A stretch of DNA of 64,000 bases from Dyella sp. ASV21 (GTDB lineage: Bacteria > Pseudomonadota > Gammaproteobacteria > Xanthomonadales > Rhodanobacteraceae), in contig NZ_JAELTT010000018.1 in NCBI RefSeq assembly GCF_016428975.1, forward strand, positions 1-64,000, given 5' to 3'. A program made the position numbers and the translations under genes. Shown here piece after piece: positions 47,552 to 57,449 of the stretch (its first letter is position 1; every line of letters begins with the position of its first letter). The notes below the pieces were generated by a model. That model was not told where the DNA came from, made no database searches, and was given only the letters and a program-made list of their open reading frames with translations.

Positions 47552-48898
47552 TCAGGAGGACTTGCCGCCCTGCGGCTCGTTGGGTTCGCGCAGCTCGGGC
47601 ACCAGGATGTTCACGTACGCGCTGGAGCGCATTTCGCGCAGGTAATCGTCATAGGCCTGCTCGGCTTTGCGATTGCCGATGGCCTGGCGTGCCTGGTTGC
47701 GCTCCATCTCGGCGGTGCGGTCGCTCTCGCGGCTGCCCAGGCGCTGCAGCACGTGCCAACCGGCCTCGCTCTGGAACGGCTGGGACACCTGATCGTCCTT
47801 CAGCTCGGCCATGTGCTGGGCGATGATCGAACCCCAGTCACCCTGCATGAACCAGCCCATGTCACCGCCATTGTTGGCGGTGGTGTCGTCCTTGGAGAAC
47901 TCCTTGGCCAGCTTGGCGAAGTCCTCGTGCTTGTTGACGATGCGGTTATAGAGATCCTCGGCCTTCTGGTGCGCCTGCTCAGGCGTCAGCAGTTCGCTGG
48001 GCTTGATCAGGATCTGGCGGGCATGGAACTCCTGCACCACCTGGCGGCTGGGCGCACGCTGCTCGATGAGCTTGAGGATGTGGAAACCGGTCGGGCCGCG
48101 CAGCGCCGGCGTGACATCGCCAGCCTTCATATTGGCCACGGCATCGGCGAAGGCGGGCGGAATTTCGTCCACGCGGCGCCAGCCGAGGTCACCACCGTCC
48201 AGGGCATCCTGGGCATCCGAAAAACGGATGGCCGCGGCTTTGAAATCCATGCCGCCATGGATGGCGTTGATGGCTTGGGTGGCCTTTTCCTGGGCTGCCT
48301 TGATGTCAGCGGCGCTGGCGCCGGCCGGCAGGCTGATCTGGATATGGCCCAGATGAACTTCGCCCGCCTTGTAGCTCGGACTGGCCAGCATGTTGTTGAT
48401 TTCGCTGTCGGTGATATTCACCTGGTCACGAATCACGCTGTCGTGCAGGCGCTGCGCGATCAGCTGCTCGGACAGCTGGCGACGGAAGGCCGCGAAGCTG
48501 GAGCCGCTCTGCTCGACCGCCGCGCGCAACTGCTCGGGCGACATCTTGTTCTGCTGCGCCACCGCGTTGACGGCCTGATCCACATCGGCGTCGGACACGC
48601 GGATGCCCTGGTCGTCGGCGCGCTGCACCTGCAACTTCATCAGGATCAGGCGATCAAGCACCTGGCGTTGCAGCACATCCATGGGAGGCAGCGTGCCGGG
48701 GTTGCTGGCGTACTGCTGCTGCACGGAACGGACGGCCTCGTTCAGCTCGCTTTGCAGGATCACGCCATCGTCCACCACCGCCACGATACGGTCGAGCGGT
48801 TGCTTGCCCGTGGCCGCCTGCGGCAACAGCTGGGCGTGGGTGGGCAGGGCGGTCGCGGTGGCGATCGCGAGCAGGAACAACGCGAAGGGCTGCTTCAT
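47552..48898 (-). CDS. surA: periplasmic chaperone/prolyl isomerase SurA
   Basis: This encodes 448 aa. Signal peptide 1-22 (ending THA), the N-terminal chaperone domain (LDRIVAVVDDGVILQSEL) and two parvulin domains (about 170-270 and 285-390; the second starts FHARQILIKPSE). SurA guides outer-membrane proteins to the BAM machine, and one of its clients is LptD, encoded next upstream. AAGG lies about 10 nt before ATG 48898. The gene is 38 bp downstream of lptD. Confidence 0.95.
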   Translation of the reverse strand: MKQPFALFLLAIATATALPTHAQLLPQAATGKQPLDRIVAVVDDGVILQSELNEAVRSVQQQYASNPGTLPPMDVLQRQVLDRLILMKLQVQRADDQGIRVSDADVDQAVNAVAQQNKMSPEQLRAAVEQSGSSFAAFRRQLSEQLIAQRLHDSVIRDQVNITDSEINNMLASPSYKAGEVHLGHIQISLPAGASAADIKAAQEKATQAINAIHGGMDFKAAAIRFSDAQDALDGGDLGWRRVDEIPPAFADAVANMKAGDVTPALRGPTGFHILKLIEQRAPSRQVVQEFHARQILIKPSELLTPEQAHQKAEDLYNRIVNKHEDFAKLAKEFSKDDTTANNGGDMGWFMQGDWGSIIAQHMAELKDDQVSQPFQSEAGWHVLQRLGSRESDRTAEMERNQARQAIGNRKAEQAYDDYLREMRSSAYVNILVPELREPNEPQGGKSS

Positions 48899-48936
48899 CA
48901 GTCGGGGGCCTTCAATCGCCGGAGGCGACAGGGAAG

Positions 48937-51414
48937 TTATTGATAACCAAGAATACCATTGCGCAGGGCGTTTTCCGACTGACCGGTAAAGTTGCCCATG
49001 CCCTTGAATTCGATCTCGAACATCAGGGCCGTATTGGCCGAGCCCACCGCCGTCGTGTAGTTGTACAGATTCACGTAGTGCCGGGCGATCAGGCGCACCG
49101 CCACGCAGCAGCTGTCGTACTGCACACCGGCCAGGGCTTCTACCGTCTTCTTGTCTAGCGCTGAATACGTCCAGTGGCCAATCAGGCGCCAGCGGTCGGA
49201 CACGGGGTAGACAACCGAAGCGTCGTATTGTTCCAGCAGGGGCAAGGTGCTGCCCGGCTGGCGACGGTAGCGGTAAGAGAAATTGAGGATGCCGTCCGTA
49301 TTGATACGCTTCTGTACCGCGATGGCGCCCAGGTCCGTGAGGCTGGTATTGGGATTCCACTGGTACTGCGAGGTTACGCGCCAGTCGTCGTTGAGCTGGG
49401 TGCTGAAATCCACCGCGTAGTCCGAGCCCGACCAGTTGGTGACTGGGTTTACCGTGTTGTTGCTGTTAGGCGTCTGTACGCGTTGCTGGGTAAAGTAGCG
49501 GATCTGCCCGAAGCTGGCCGAGAGACGCTCCACGCCGTTGTCGTCCAGCAGGCGCGTGGTGAGCGCGGCGCTGAGGTTGTTGGCGTTCATCTGCCGGTCC
49601 GCACCCGAATACTCATTGGTCGAGAACAGCTGCCAGGTATCGAACGACATCAGGTTGGTGTCGAACATCGGGAGGTTGTTCTGGTTGCGGTAGGGCACAT
49701 ACAGGTAATACAGGCGCGGCTCCAGCGTCTGCGTATAGCCGGTGCCAAACAGCGAGGTGCTGCGATCGAAGACCAGGCCGCTATCGATGCTGGCGATAGG
49801 CAGCGAACGGCTGGGCGAGCTGCTGTTGAACGGCGAAGTTTGGCCGGCCGCGAGCATGCCGCCATAGCCATACTGCTGGTAGTTGCCGATAAGGTCGTAA
49901 GCCGTATAGCGGTAGGCGAGTTTAGGCTTGACGAACCATGCGGCGCCTTGGAAAGCCGCCGAGATGTAGGGGTAGAGATCCATGCGGTTGCCCTGCACCA
50001 CATCGTCCTTGCGGAAGGCTACGGCCTCGGTATTGGCGCCCACGTCCAGCCAGCGATTGATCGGGTAGTCCACGTTGAAGTTGGCGCGGGGCCACCGCTT
50101 GTACTGGACGGCGTACGCGGGCACCGTGGGATCAACCAGCTGATAGTCGTCCGCGCCGAAATGCGCGTCCCAGAACGCAGCGCCCCATTTGCCCGCGCCA
50201 TTGATATAGGCGCTGGAGGTCAGCGTGCTGATGGACGAAGTGAACAGGTCGTCGCCGAAGTCGCGCAGGTAGTTCTGGTCCGACGCGCGATTGATCGAGG
50301 TGTTGAACGACCACGGCCCGTACAGGTGCGTGTTGTCGTTGTACTTCACCAGGTAGCGATCAGTGCCCTTGGTGTTGATGTTGCTGCCCGGAAGCGGATC
50401 GCCCTGATCGTTGGGCAGGTATTCGATGTTCAACTGGCCGATGCTGCCGGGTACCAGGTAGCGGAACTCACCGGCGAGCATCACGCCGCGATCGGTATAG
50501 ATGCGCGGGTCCAAGGTGGCGTCGTAGTTGGGCGCCAGATTGAGGTAGTACGGCGTGCTCAGCATGAAGCCCGAGCGGCTGTTGTTGCCGATGGAGGGCG
50601 TGAGGAAGCCGGACTTGCGCTCGTCGTTGATGGGGAAGGTAAACGTGGGCAGGTAGAACAGCGGTACGCCACCCAGGTACATGGTGGCGTTCTTGGCGAC
50701 ACCTTCGCCGGTTTCCTTGTCCATGCGGATGTCCTTCGCACGGATTTCCCACACGTGGTTGCCCACGTCGCAGGTGGAATAAGTGGCGTTGAGGTAGCGG
50801 CTGCGCTGGTCATCCAGCATCTGGCCCTGCGTGGCGATGCCGTTGCCGCGGTTGGTCAGCATCTGGTAGCTGACGTTGTCCGCAATGGCGGTGCTGGCAT
50901 CCTGGTTGCCGCGCATGTGGTCGCTGGAGACCAGCTGACCCACCTCCTGATAGCGCACATTGCCGCGCGCGTCGAAATCGGTGGTGTCTTCGTTGTAGTC
51001 GGCCACGTCGGACTGCATGCGCTGGTCCGCGCGCTCCACCTTTACGTTGCCTTCCAGGTGGTAGACGGTCTGGTTGGAGCCGTCCACGCGCTCGGAGGTC
51101 ACAAAGGTATTGGATGTGTCGCGAACCGAGCTGTCCTTGCTCAACGTCGGGTCGTAGAACGACAGCATGGCGTTGGGGCGGCACATGGAGAAATTCACCG
51201 GCCGCGGCGCACAGCGGAACGCGCCCAGCGGGCAGTTCGACACCACGGTTGCCGGCGCCGTCGTCGCCGCAGGGGCGGGTGCCGGCGGGGGCGTTGACGG
51301 GGCTGGCTCGGGCGCCGACTGGGCTTCGACCGGGCCGCCGAACAGGGCGAGAGCGGCGGCAACCGCGAGCAGGCGGCGCGGGGGCAGGTGGCGCGAAGGC
51401 AGCTTGGGCGTCAC
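48937..51414 (-). CDS. lptD: LPS assembly outer-membrane protein LptD
   Basis: This encodes 825 aa. A signal peptide (to about residue 31) is followed by a Pro/Ala-rich linker, a beta-jellyroll ([20 protein letters not shown]) and a large beta barrel ([21 protein letters not shown]). Cys residues at NCPLG and FRCAP, and a CC pair near the C-terminus (YDSCCVAV), are the likely disulfide partners. It inserts lipopolysaccharide with LptE. The start is GTG 51414, with no clear ribosome site. It is divergent from msrB. Confidence 0.94.
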   Translation of the reverse strand: MTPKLPSRHLPPRRLLAVAAALALFGGPVEAQSAPEPAPSTPPPAPAPAATTAPATVVSNCPLGAFRCAPRPVNFSMCRPNAMLSFYDPTLSKDSSVRDTSNTFVTSERVDGSNQTVYHLEGNVKVERADQRMQSDVADYNEDTTDFDARGNVRYQEVGQLVSSDHMRGNQDASTAIADNVSYQMLTNRGNGIATQGQMLDDQRSRYLNATYSTCDVGNHVWEIRAKDIRMDKETGEGVAKNATMYLGGVPLFYLPTFTFPINDERKSGFLTPSIGNNSRSGFMLSTPYYLNLAPNYDATLDPRIYTDRGVMLAGEFRYLVPGSIGQLNIEYLPNDQGDPLPGSNINTKGTDRYLVKYNDNTHLYGPWSFNTSINRASDQNYLRDFGDDLFTSSISTLTSSAYINGAGKWGAAFWDAHFGADDYQLVDPTVPAYAVQYKRWPRANFNVDYPINRWLDVGANTEAVAFRKDDVVQGNRMDLYPYISAAFQGAAWFVKPKLAYRYTAYDLIGNYQQYGYGGMLAAGQTSPFNSSSPSRSLPIASIDSGLVFDRSTSLFGTGYTQTLEPRLYYLYVPYRNQNNLPMFDTNLMSFDTWQLFSTNEYSGADRQMNANNLSAALTTRLLDDNGVERLSASFGQIRYFTQQRVQTPNSNNTVNPVTNWSGSDYAVDFSTQLNDDWRVTSQYQWNPNTSLTDLGAIAVQKRINTDGILNFSYRYRRQPGSTLPLLEQYDASVVYPVSDRWRLIGHWTYSALDKKTVEALAGVQYDSCCVAVRLIARHYVNLYNYTTAVGSANTALMFEIEFKGMGNFTGQSENALRNGILGYQ

Positions 51415-51507
51415 GATGGCAGTCTGTCGGCTGGGAGGCTCGTAAAACTAGCAGAAAGCCCCCATGGACGGCAGTTGGATCGCCGCACAATCGACCGGAG
51501 GATGGAG

Positions 51508-51906
51508 ATGAGCACGCCCAAGACGGAGAAGACCGACGCCCAGTGGCAGGCCGAACTGACCCCTGAGCAATATGCGGTATGTCGTTGCTCGGCCACTGAA
51601 CCGCCGTTCAGCGGCAAGTGGTATCGACACAAGGCGGCGGGCACCTATACCTGTGTGGCCTGCAAAGCGCAGTTGTTTGCGTCGGAGACCAAGTATGACT
51701 CCGGCTCCGGCTGGCCCAGCTTTTTCCAGCCGTTCAGTCGCGCGGCGGTGAGCCTGCGCCAGGACGAGACGCACGGCATGCGCCGTACCGAGGTGAATTG
51801 CGCCGCTTGCGGCTCGCATCTGGGGCATGTGTTTCCCGATGGCCCCAAGCCGACCGGGCTGCGCTACTGCATTAACTCGGTAGCGCTGGATTTCCTGCCC
51901 GGCTGA
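51508..51906 (+). CDS. msrB: peptide methionine-(R)-S-oxide reductase
   Basis: This encodes 132 aa. Zinc Cys residues are C49/C52 (CVAC) and C98/C101 (CAAC); the catalytic Cys121 is in [16 protein letters not shown] and HGMRRTEV are also conserved. MsrB repairs Met-R-sulfoxide. ATG 51508 is chosen because GGAGG ends 6 nt upstream; an ATG 6 nt earlier lacks spacing. No other gene shares its strand locally. Confidence 0.95.
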   Translation: MSTPKTEKTDAQWQAELTPEQYAVCRCSATEPPFSGKWYRHKAAGTYTCVACKAQLFASETKYDSGSGWPSFFQPFSRAAVSLRQDETHGMRRTEVNCAACGSHLGHVFPDGPKPTGLRYCINSVALDFLPG

Positions 51907-51922
51907 GCGGCCGGACGCAGGA

Positions 51923-52840
51923 TCATTCCATCAGCGTGGAAACATGCGCCGCCACGCTGCTGGCCAGGGCCAGCAGGTTGTAACCGCCCTCCAGGCTGGA
52001 AATCAGCCGCCCGCCCGCGTGCGCCTCGGCGACGTCGCGTAGCCGGCCGGTGATCCACGCATAGTCTTCGCTGCCCAGGCGCAGGTCGGCCAATGGGTCG
52101 TTGCGGTGCGCATCGAAGCCCGCCGACACCAGCACTAGCTGTGGTTTGAAGGCATGCAGCCGTGGCAGCAGTGCGCCCTCCCACAGTTCGCGGAACTCGT
52201 AGCTGCCTTCGCCGGGAGAGAGCGGGGCGTTGACGATATTGCCCACGCCGCGCTCGTCCTCGCGCCCGGTTTCCGGGTAGAGCGGCATCTGGTGGCTGGA
52301 GATGAACAGCACGCGCGGCTCGTTGGCGAAGATGTCCTGCGTGCCGTTGCCGTGATGTACATCGAAATCGGCAATCGCCACCCGCTTGAGCCCGTGCTCG
52401 GCGATGGCATGCGCTGCAGCGACCGCGACATTGTTGAACAGGCAAAAACCCATCGCCCGCTCGTGCGTGGCGTGATGGCCCGGCGGGCGCACCGCGCAGA
52501 ATGCCTGGCCGCCACTGCCAAGCACCGCATCCACGGCGGCCACCGCGGCGCCGGCCGCACGCAGGGCGGCTTCGGCCGAGGCGGGCGACATCAAGGTGTC
52601 TTCGTCCAGCCGCACGGTGCCACTGTCGGGCACGGTGCCAAGGATGCGATCCACGTGCGCTAGCGTGTGCGCGCGCAACAACTGCTCGCGTGTGGCGCGG
52701 GGTGCCTCGATGCGGTCCAGCGCGGCAAAGCGGTCCTGATCCAGCGCCTGCAGCACGGCGCGCAGGCGCGCTGGCGATTCGGGCTGGTCGGGGCCGGGGT
52801 CGTGCTGCAGGCAGGCAGAATGGGTGTAGAGCCGCAGCAT
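51923..52840 (-). CDS. histone-deacetylase-like deacylase
   Basis: This encodes 305 aa. The class II HDAC-like active site is complete: RPPGHHATHERAMGFCLFNN, DFDVHHGNGTQ with zinc-binding Asp and His, and SAGFDAH. Bacterial relatives (AcuC, acetylpolyamine amidohydrolases) deacetylate polyamines or proteins; the substrate here is unknown. It lies 9 bp downstream of the adenosyltransferase gene on the same strand and may be in its operon. Confidence 0.85.
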   Translation of the reverse strand: MLRLYTHSACLQHDPGPDQPESPARLRAVLQALDQDRFAALDRIEAPRATREQLLRAHTLAHVDRILGTVPDSGTVRLDEDTLMSPASAEAALRAAGAAVAAVDAVLGSGGQAFCAVRPPGHHATHERAMGFCLFNNVAVAAAHAIAEHGLKRVAIADFDVHHGNGTQDIFANEPRVLFISSHQMPLYPETGREDERGVGNIVNAPLSPGEGSYEFRELWEGALLPRLHAFKPQLVLVSAGFDAHRNDPLADLRLGSEDYAWITGRLRDVAEAHAGGRLISSLEGGYNLLALASSVAAHVSTLME

Positions 52841-52849
52841 GGCGATCGC

Positions 52850-53413
52850 TTAGCTCGTCTTGCGGCGACGCTCGTGCTGCCACAGCACTTCGCCATGGCC
52901 GCTGGCGCGAGCGAGTACGCGAGAGATCACAAACAGCAGATCGGAGAGACGATTAAGGTAACGCTGCGCCTGCGGCCGTACTTCTTCGTGGCGTGCCAGG
53001 GCGATCACTTCGCGCTCGGCGCGGCGGCATACCGTGCGAGCAAGGTGGCAGCACGAGGCTGCCATGCCGCCGCCCGGCAGGATGAAATCCTTCAGCGGCG
53101 GCAGCGGATCGTTGAAGCCATCGAGCACCTGCTCCAGGCGGTCGATGTCCTTGTCCTCGACCATCGCCATGCCTGGAATGCACAGCTCGCCGCCCAAGTC
53201 GAACAGGTCGTGCTGCACCTGGGTCAGCGTCTCGCGCACGTCGTCGGGCACGCCATCGGAGGCCAGCACCATGCCGATGGTGCTGTTGAGCTCGTCGACG
53301 GTGCCATAGGCAGCCACACGCAGTGAATCCTTGGCAACGCGGGATCCGTCGCCCAGACCGGTGCTGCCGTCATCGCCCGTGCGCGTGTAAATCTTCGAAA
53401 GGCGGTTGCCCAT
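52850..53413 (-). CDS. cob(I)alamin adenosyltransferase, PduO type
   Basis: This encodes 187 aa. The start YTRTGDDGSTGLGDGSR is the ATP-binding signature of PduO-type enzymes, followed by YGTVDELNS and later HLARTVCRRAERE. It makes adenosylcobalamin (coenzyme B12) from cob(I)alamin and ATP. ATG 53413 starts the family directly. The upstream gene on the same strand, 8 bp away, is a membrane protein that may import cobalamin. Confidence 0.92.
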   Translation of the reverse strand: MGNRLSKIYTRTGDDGSTGLGDGSRVAKDSLRVAAYGTVDELNSTIGMVLASDGVPDDVRETLTQVQHDLFDLGGELCIPGMAMVEDKDIDRLEQVLDGFNDPLPPLKDFILPGGGMAASCCHLARTVCRRAEREVIALARHEEVRPQAQRYLNRLSDLLFVISRVLARASGHGEVLWQHERRRKTS

Positions 53414-53421
53414 GCGCAGGC

Positions 53422-54027
53422 TCAGCGCGGCAGCTTGGACGCGTGGGTGTGGCCCAGCATGCGCGCCAGCTGTACCACCAGGCCATGCACCACCAGGCCC
53501 AGGCCCACGTAAAGCACGGTGGTTTCAAGGAAGAACGCGTACCAGTCGCCCAGGTTCGCCAGCCAGGCGCCGACGCTGCGCGGCTGCGGCACGCTGCTGC
53601 TCAGCCAGTAGAAGCTGCCGTTGGAGATCACGTAGCAGGCGGCCCAGCTCACCAGCACGGCGGTGGCCGCAAGGGCGAGGCTGCGCAGGTTCAGGCCCAG
53701 CGACTGACGGGCGAGCCAGCTGCCGCCCAGCCACAGGCTGAAATAAGAGGGAATCAGGAACCAATAGGCGGCCGACACGCAGTAGTGGTCCCAGAAGCTC
53801 ACGCCCTGCTGGCTGATTACCAGGTAGTCCACCAGCACGGCTTCGGCCATCAGCAGGGGAAACGCCCAGCGAACCGAGTTGCGCAGCCAGAAGCCCGCCA
53901 GGAAGAAAATGCCCCAGGAGGCATCCCACACATCGTGATTGAACACCGACAGATGGATGCGGGTAGCGGCCATCACGGCGGCGAGTGCCAGGAAGATGCC
54001 GAGCCGCTGGGTCTGCGTCGTAGCCAT
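53422..54027 (-). CDS. integral membrane protein, possible BtuM-like cobalamin transporter
   Basis: This encodes 201 aa with about six predicted helices. The segments HDVWDASWGIFFLAGFWLRN and FWDHYCVSAAYWF stand out; Cys83 is the only Cys in a loop between helices. BtuM-type vitamin B12 transporters are about 200 aa, have six helices and a conserved loop Cys that ligands the cobalt. Together with the adenosyltransferase gene 8 bp downstream, a B12 uptake role is a reasonable inference, not shown. No cobalamin riboswitch is visible in the 108 bp upstream. ATG 54027 has GGAG 6 nt before it. Confidence 0.5.
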   Translation of the reverse strand: MATTQTQRLGIFLALAAVMAATRIHLSVFNHDVWDASWGIFFLAGFWLRNSVRWAFPLLMAEAVLVDYLVISQQGVSFWDHYCVSAAYWFLIPSYFSLWLGGSWLARQSLGLNLRSLALAATAVLVSWAACYVISNGSFYWLSSSVPQPRSVGAWLANLGDWYAFFLETTVLYVGLGLVVHGLVVQLARMLGHTHASKLPR

Positions 54028-54135
54028 GACTTGCTCCAGAAATAAAGTGTTGCGCAAAGTGCAGACGATAAGTCTATCGCAATTGGTCCGGCCCCAGATG
54101 GGGCTGGGCGCCCGCTGCGCGTATCATTCCGGCCC

Positions 54136-55371
54136 ATGACTACCGCAAGCACCCCTCTTGCCGATACCGAGCGGCACCCCGTCCTCATCATTGGTGGCGG
54201 CCTGGTCGGCGCCAGTCTGGCCATCGCGCTGGACGCGGCCGGTATCGAGGCCGTGATGGTCGAGGCCGCGGCGCCACGCGTGGGCGAGCAGCCCAGCTAC
54301 GACGAGCGCAACCTGGCCCTGGCGCGGGCCACCGTCAACGGGCTGCAGGCGATTGGCGTGTGGCGACATGCCCTCGCGCAGGCCACCCCGATCCGGCATA
54401 TCCATGTCACCCGCGCCGGTGAGTTTGGCAGCGTGCAACTCGATGCCGAGCGGCATGGCGTGGACGCGCTGGGCTGGACCTTGCCCGCGCGCGAACTGGG
54501 AGCGGCATTGCTGCGGCGTCTGGACGAGTGCCAGCGCCTGCAGCGTCTGGCGCCGGCCCGGCTGGAAGCCTTGGAGCCGCTGGCGCGCGGTTGGCGCGCC
54601 CGTATTCACACGGCCGAGGGGCCGCGCCAGATCGATACACCCTTGCTGATAGGGGCCGATGGCACGGCCAGTTTCGTGCGCGAGCAGCTGGGCATCGGCG
54701 TGGAACGGCACGATTACCAGCAGACCTTGTTCGTCTGCACGGTCACGCCGGAGCGCGATCACGCGGGGCGTGCCTATGAGCGCTTTGCCGATGACGGCCC
54801 GATCGCCCTGCTGCCGCTCGCCAATCGACGGTGCGGGCTGGTGTTGACCCTGCCGCGCGAAGAGGCTGATGCCGCAATGGCGATGGACGATGACACCTTC
54901 ATCGCGCTAGCGCAGCAGCGCTTTGGCTGGAGGCTGGGACGCCTCAGTCGGCCGGGGCGCCGCCATGCATACCCCATTCAGCGCGTGGCCGCGGCGCATC
55001 TGACCGCGCAGCGCGCGGTGTTGGTGGGCAATGCGGCGCAGACCATCCATCCCATCGGGGCGCAAGGCTTCAACCTGGGCTTGCGCGATGCGCTGACCCT
55101 GGCCGAGCTGGTCGCCGAGGCGAGCGACCCGGGCGCGGAGGCGCTGTTGGCGCGCTATGCGGAGCGCCGCGCGGCCGATCGCGAAGGCACCATGGCGATG
55201 AGCCACGGATTGATCCAGTGGGCGTGTTTGCCGCAGCCTTTGCTGGGGCCGTTGCGTTCCCTGGCCATGCTGGCGTTCAATCGCGTACCACCGCTGCAGC
55301 ATCTGTTGGCCAAACACGGCATGGGATTTCGCAGCGAACCGCCGCGCGCCGTACTGGAGCGCTTGCCATGA
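54136..55371 (+). CDS. ubiH: 2-octaprenyl-6-methoxyphenol hydroxylase
   Basis: This encodes 411 aa. FAD motifs: VLIIGGGLVGASLA at 16-29, LIGADGTASFVR, and LVGNAAQTIHPIGAQGFNLGLRD. The last is the UbiH/UbiF/UbiI family signature. UbiH hydroxylates C4 of the ubiquinone ring precursor. ATG 54136 begins the frame. Its stop overlaps the next hydroxylase gene (ATGA), so the pair forms an operon. Confidence 0.9.
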   Translation: MTTASTPLADTERHPVLIIGGGLVGASLAIALDAAGIEAVMVEAAAPRVGEQPSYDERNLALARATVNGLQAIGVWRHALAQATPIRHIHVTRAGEFGSVQLDAERHGVDALGWTLPARELGAALLRRLDECQRLQRLAPARLEALEPLARGWRARIHTAEGPRQIDTPLLIGADGTASFVREQLGIGVERHDYQQTLFVCTVTPERDHAGRAYERFADDGPIALLPLANRRCGLVLTLPREEADAAMAMDDDTFIALAQQRFGWRLGRLSRPGRRHAYPIQRVAAAHLTAQRAVLVGNAAQTIHPIGAQGFNLGLRDALTLAELVAEASDPGAEALLARYAERRAADREGTMAMSHGLIQWACLPQPLLGPLRSLAMLAFNRVPPLQHLLAKHGMGFRSEPPRAVLERLP

Positions 55372-56585
55372 ATGCACCCGCGACCTTGCGAGGTGAATCC
55401 ACCCGGCGGCGCGGTCCCGCGCTGGACGTGGCCGTCGTCGGCGGTGGCATGGTTGGTGCGGCGGCCGCGTTGGCCTTGGCGCGCGCGGGTTTTGCCACCG
55501 CCCTGGTGGAGGCGCGCGAGCCTACGGCATGGTCGGCGCAGCATGAGGTGGACCTGCGCGTGGTGGGCCTGGCGCCATCGTCCATCGCATTGCTTCATGA
55601 GTTGGGTGTATGGCCCTCTATTCGCGATGCGCGCGTCGGTCCCTACGCGCATATGCATGTATGGGATGCGGAAACCGGCGCGGCCATCCATTTCGATGCC
55701 GCTACCGAAGGCCGCGATCTACTGGGCTACATCGTCGAGAACAACCTGGTGCAGTGGCGCCTGTGGCAGGCGCTCGAGAGCGCTGGCGTGCAGCGGATCT
55801 GTCCGGCACACGTGAGCGGCTACGAGGTGTTGGATGATCGCATCCAGTTCACCCTGGCCGATGCGCAGCCGCTCTCCGCCCGCTTGCTGGTCGCCGCCGA
55901 TGGCGCCGGTTCACCGCTGCGCGCGCTGGCAGGTATCGAGACCGAAGGTCGCGAGTACGCCCAGCGCGGCGTGGTGGCGCATGTGGTCACCGAGCGCCCG
56001 CATGAGCACACCGCCTGGCAACGCTTTATCGATACCGGCCCGCTGGCGCTATTGCCGTTGGCCGACGGGCGCAGCTCAATCGTGTGGTCGCTCCCCGAAG
56101 CCGAAGCGCAGCGTGTGATGGCGCTGGACGATCAAGCCTTTATGGACGCGCTGGGCGTGGCTAGCGACTTCCGGTTGGGGCGCATCACCGCATGTACGCC
56201 GCGCGCTGCGTTTCCACTCAAATTGCAGCTGGCTAAGACCTATCAGGCCGAACGCCTGGTGTTGTTGGGGGACGCCGCGCATATGGTGCACCCGCTGGCC
56301 GGGCAGGGCGTAAACCTCGGGCTGCGCGATGTGCTGGAGTTACGCGACAGCTTGCTCGCCGCGCGTGATGCCGGCCTGGATATTGCGGCCGCCCATGTGC
56401 TTCGGCGTTATGCGCGACGTCGTCGTAGCGCCGATACGCTGGACGCCCTGGGCTTCGATGCACTGGCGCGCATCTATCAATGGCATGCTGCGCCGCTGGT
56501 GGCTGCCCGTGGCCTGGGTGTGCGCCTGCTCGATCGCCTGGGGCCGCTCAAACGCCGCCTGGCGGAGCACGCGGCGGGCGTGTAA
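55368..56585 (+). CDS. ubiquinone FAD-hydroxylase, UbiI/UbiF family
   Basis: This encodes 405 aa. It starts with VAVVGGGMVGAAAALALARAG and has LVAADGAGSPLR and LLGDAAHMVHPLAGQGVNLGLRD, the family pattern. Such enzymes hydroxylate C5 (UbiI) or C6 (UbiF) of the quinone ring; which one cannot be told from sequence reading alone. ATG 55368 overlaps the ubiH stop. The dienelactone hydrolase gene follows at 35 bp. Confidence 0.88.
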   Translation: MNAPATLRGESTRRRGPALDVAVVGGGMVGAAAALALARAGFATALVEAREPTAWSAQHEVDLRVVGLAPSSIALLHELGVWPSIRDARVGPYAHMHVWDAETGAAIHFDAATEGRDLLGYIVENNLVQWRLWQALESAGVQRICPAHVSGYEVLDDRIQFTLADAQPLSARLLVAADGAGSPLRALAGIETEGREYAQRGVVAHVVTERPHEHTAWQRFIDTGPLALLPLADGRSSIVWSLPEAEAQRVMALDDQAFMDALGVASDFRLGRITACTPRAAFPLKLQLAKTYQAERLVLLGDAAHMVHPLAGQGVNLGLRDVLELRDSLLAARDAGLDIAAAHVLRRYARRRRSADTLDALGFDALARIYQWHAAPLVAARGLGVRLLDRLGPLKRRLAEHAAGV

Positions 56586-56620
56586 GGCTTCTTCAAAACC
56601 TGTAACGAGGAGTGCTCGTC

Positions 56621-57409
56621 ATGCGTATTGCCCGAGTTTGCTGTGCGCTGTTGCTGTCCGGCCTCGCTTTCGCCGCGCAGGCGAAGATGGTGCACAAGCC
56701 GGTGGAATGGAGCCAGGACGGCACCACGTTTCACAGTGTGCTGGTCTACGACGATGCGATCACCAGCAAGCGTCCCGGGCTGGTGATGGTGCCCAACTGG
56801 TACGGCGTCACCGATCTGGCGCTGAAGAAGGCCGAGGGCGTTGCCGGCAAGGATTACGTCATCCTCGTCACTGATATGTACGGTGCGCAGGTGCGTCCCA
56901 CCAGCGATGACCAGGCCATGGCGGCGGTGAAGCCGTTGTATGGCGACCGCGCCTTGATGCGTAAGCGCATCAATCTTGCGCTGGACCAACTCAAGGCGCA
57001 GGCCAAGACGGCACCCATCGACCTGACCAAGCTGGCCGCGATCGGCTTCTGCTTTGGTGGTTCGGCGGTACTCGATCTGGCCCGCAGCGGCGCCGACGTG
57101 GCAGCGGTGGTGTCCTTCCATGGCGCACTGCAAACGGATGATCCGTCGCTGGCCAAACAGATCAAGGCGCGCGTACTGGTGATGAATGGCGCCAACGACA
57201 AGGGCACCATGCCCGACGCCGACAAGTTCATGGATGAAATGCGCGGCAGCAAGACCGATTGGGAATTCCTGGTGTTCGGCAACACAGTGCACTGCTTCAC
57301 CGAAACCGATCAGCACAAGGAGGGCTGCATGTACGACGAGCGTTCGGCGCAGCGTAGCTACCGCCTTATGCACGACTGGCTGCGCGGAGCTTTCACGGGC
57401 ACGCCGTAA
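56621..57409 (+). CDS. exported dienelactone-hydrolase family protein
   Basis: This encodes 262 aa. Signal peptide (1-22, ending AQA). The nucleophile elbow is GFCFGG with Cys144, as in dienelactone hydrolases, and Asp (GANDKGT) and His (NTVHCF) complete the triad. It opens lactones or similar esters, here likely in the periplasm; the substrate is unknown. ATG 56621 has GAGGAG 8 nt upstream; an earlier in-frame start at 56612 lacks it. It follows the ubi pair by 35 bp. Confidence 0.82.
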   Translation: MRIARVCCALLLSGLAFAAQAKMVHKPVEWSQDGTTFHSVLVYDDAITSKRPGLVMVPNWYGVTDLALKKAEGVAGKDYVILVTDMYGAQVRPTSDDQAMAAVKPLYGDRALMRKRINLALDQLKAQAKTAPIDLTKLAAIGFCFGGSAVLDLARSGADVAAVVSFHGALQTDDPSLAKQIKARVLVMNGANDKGTMPDADKFMDEMRGSKTDWEFLVFGNTVHCFTETDQHKEGCMYDERSAQRSYRLMHDWLRGAFTGTP

Positions 57410-57449
57410 GGCGCACCCGCGGTGTTACCGGCAAAGGCCGGAGCTGCCT

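Noticed and set aside
49174-51297. 707-codon open frame on the plus strand opposite lptD
   Set aside because: Antisense shadow; Val/Arg/Gly-rich translation without domains, and lptD is complete.
54028-54135. Search for a cobalamin riboswitch before the BtuM-like gene
   Set aside because: Only 108 bp separate it from ubiH and no B12-box-like sequence is visible; too short for the full riboswitch.
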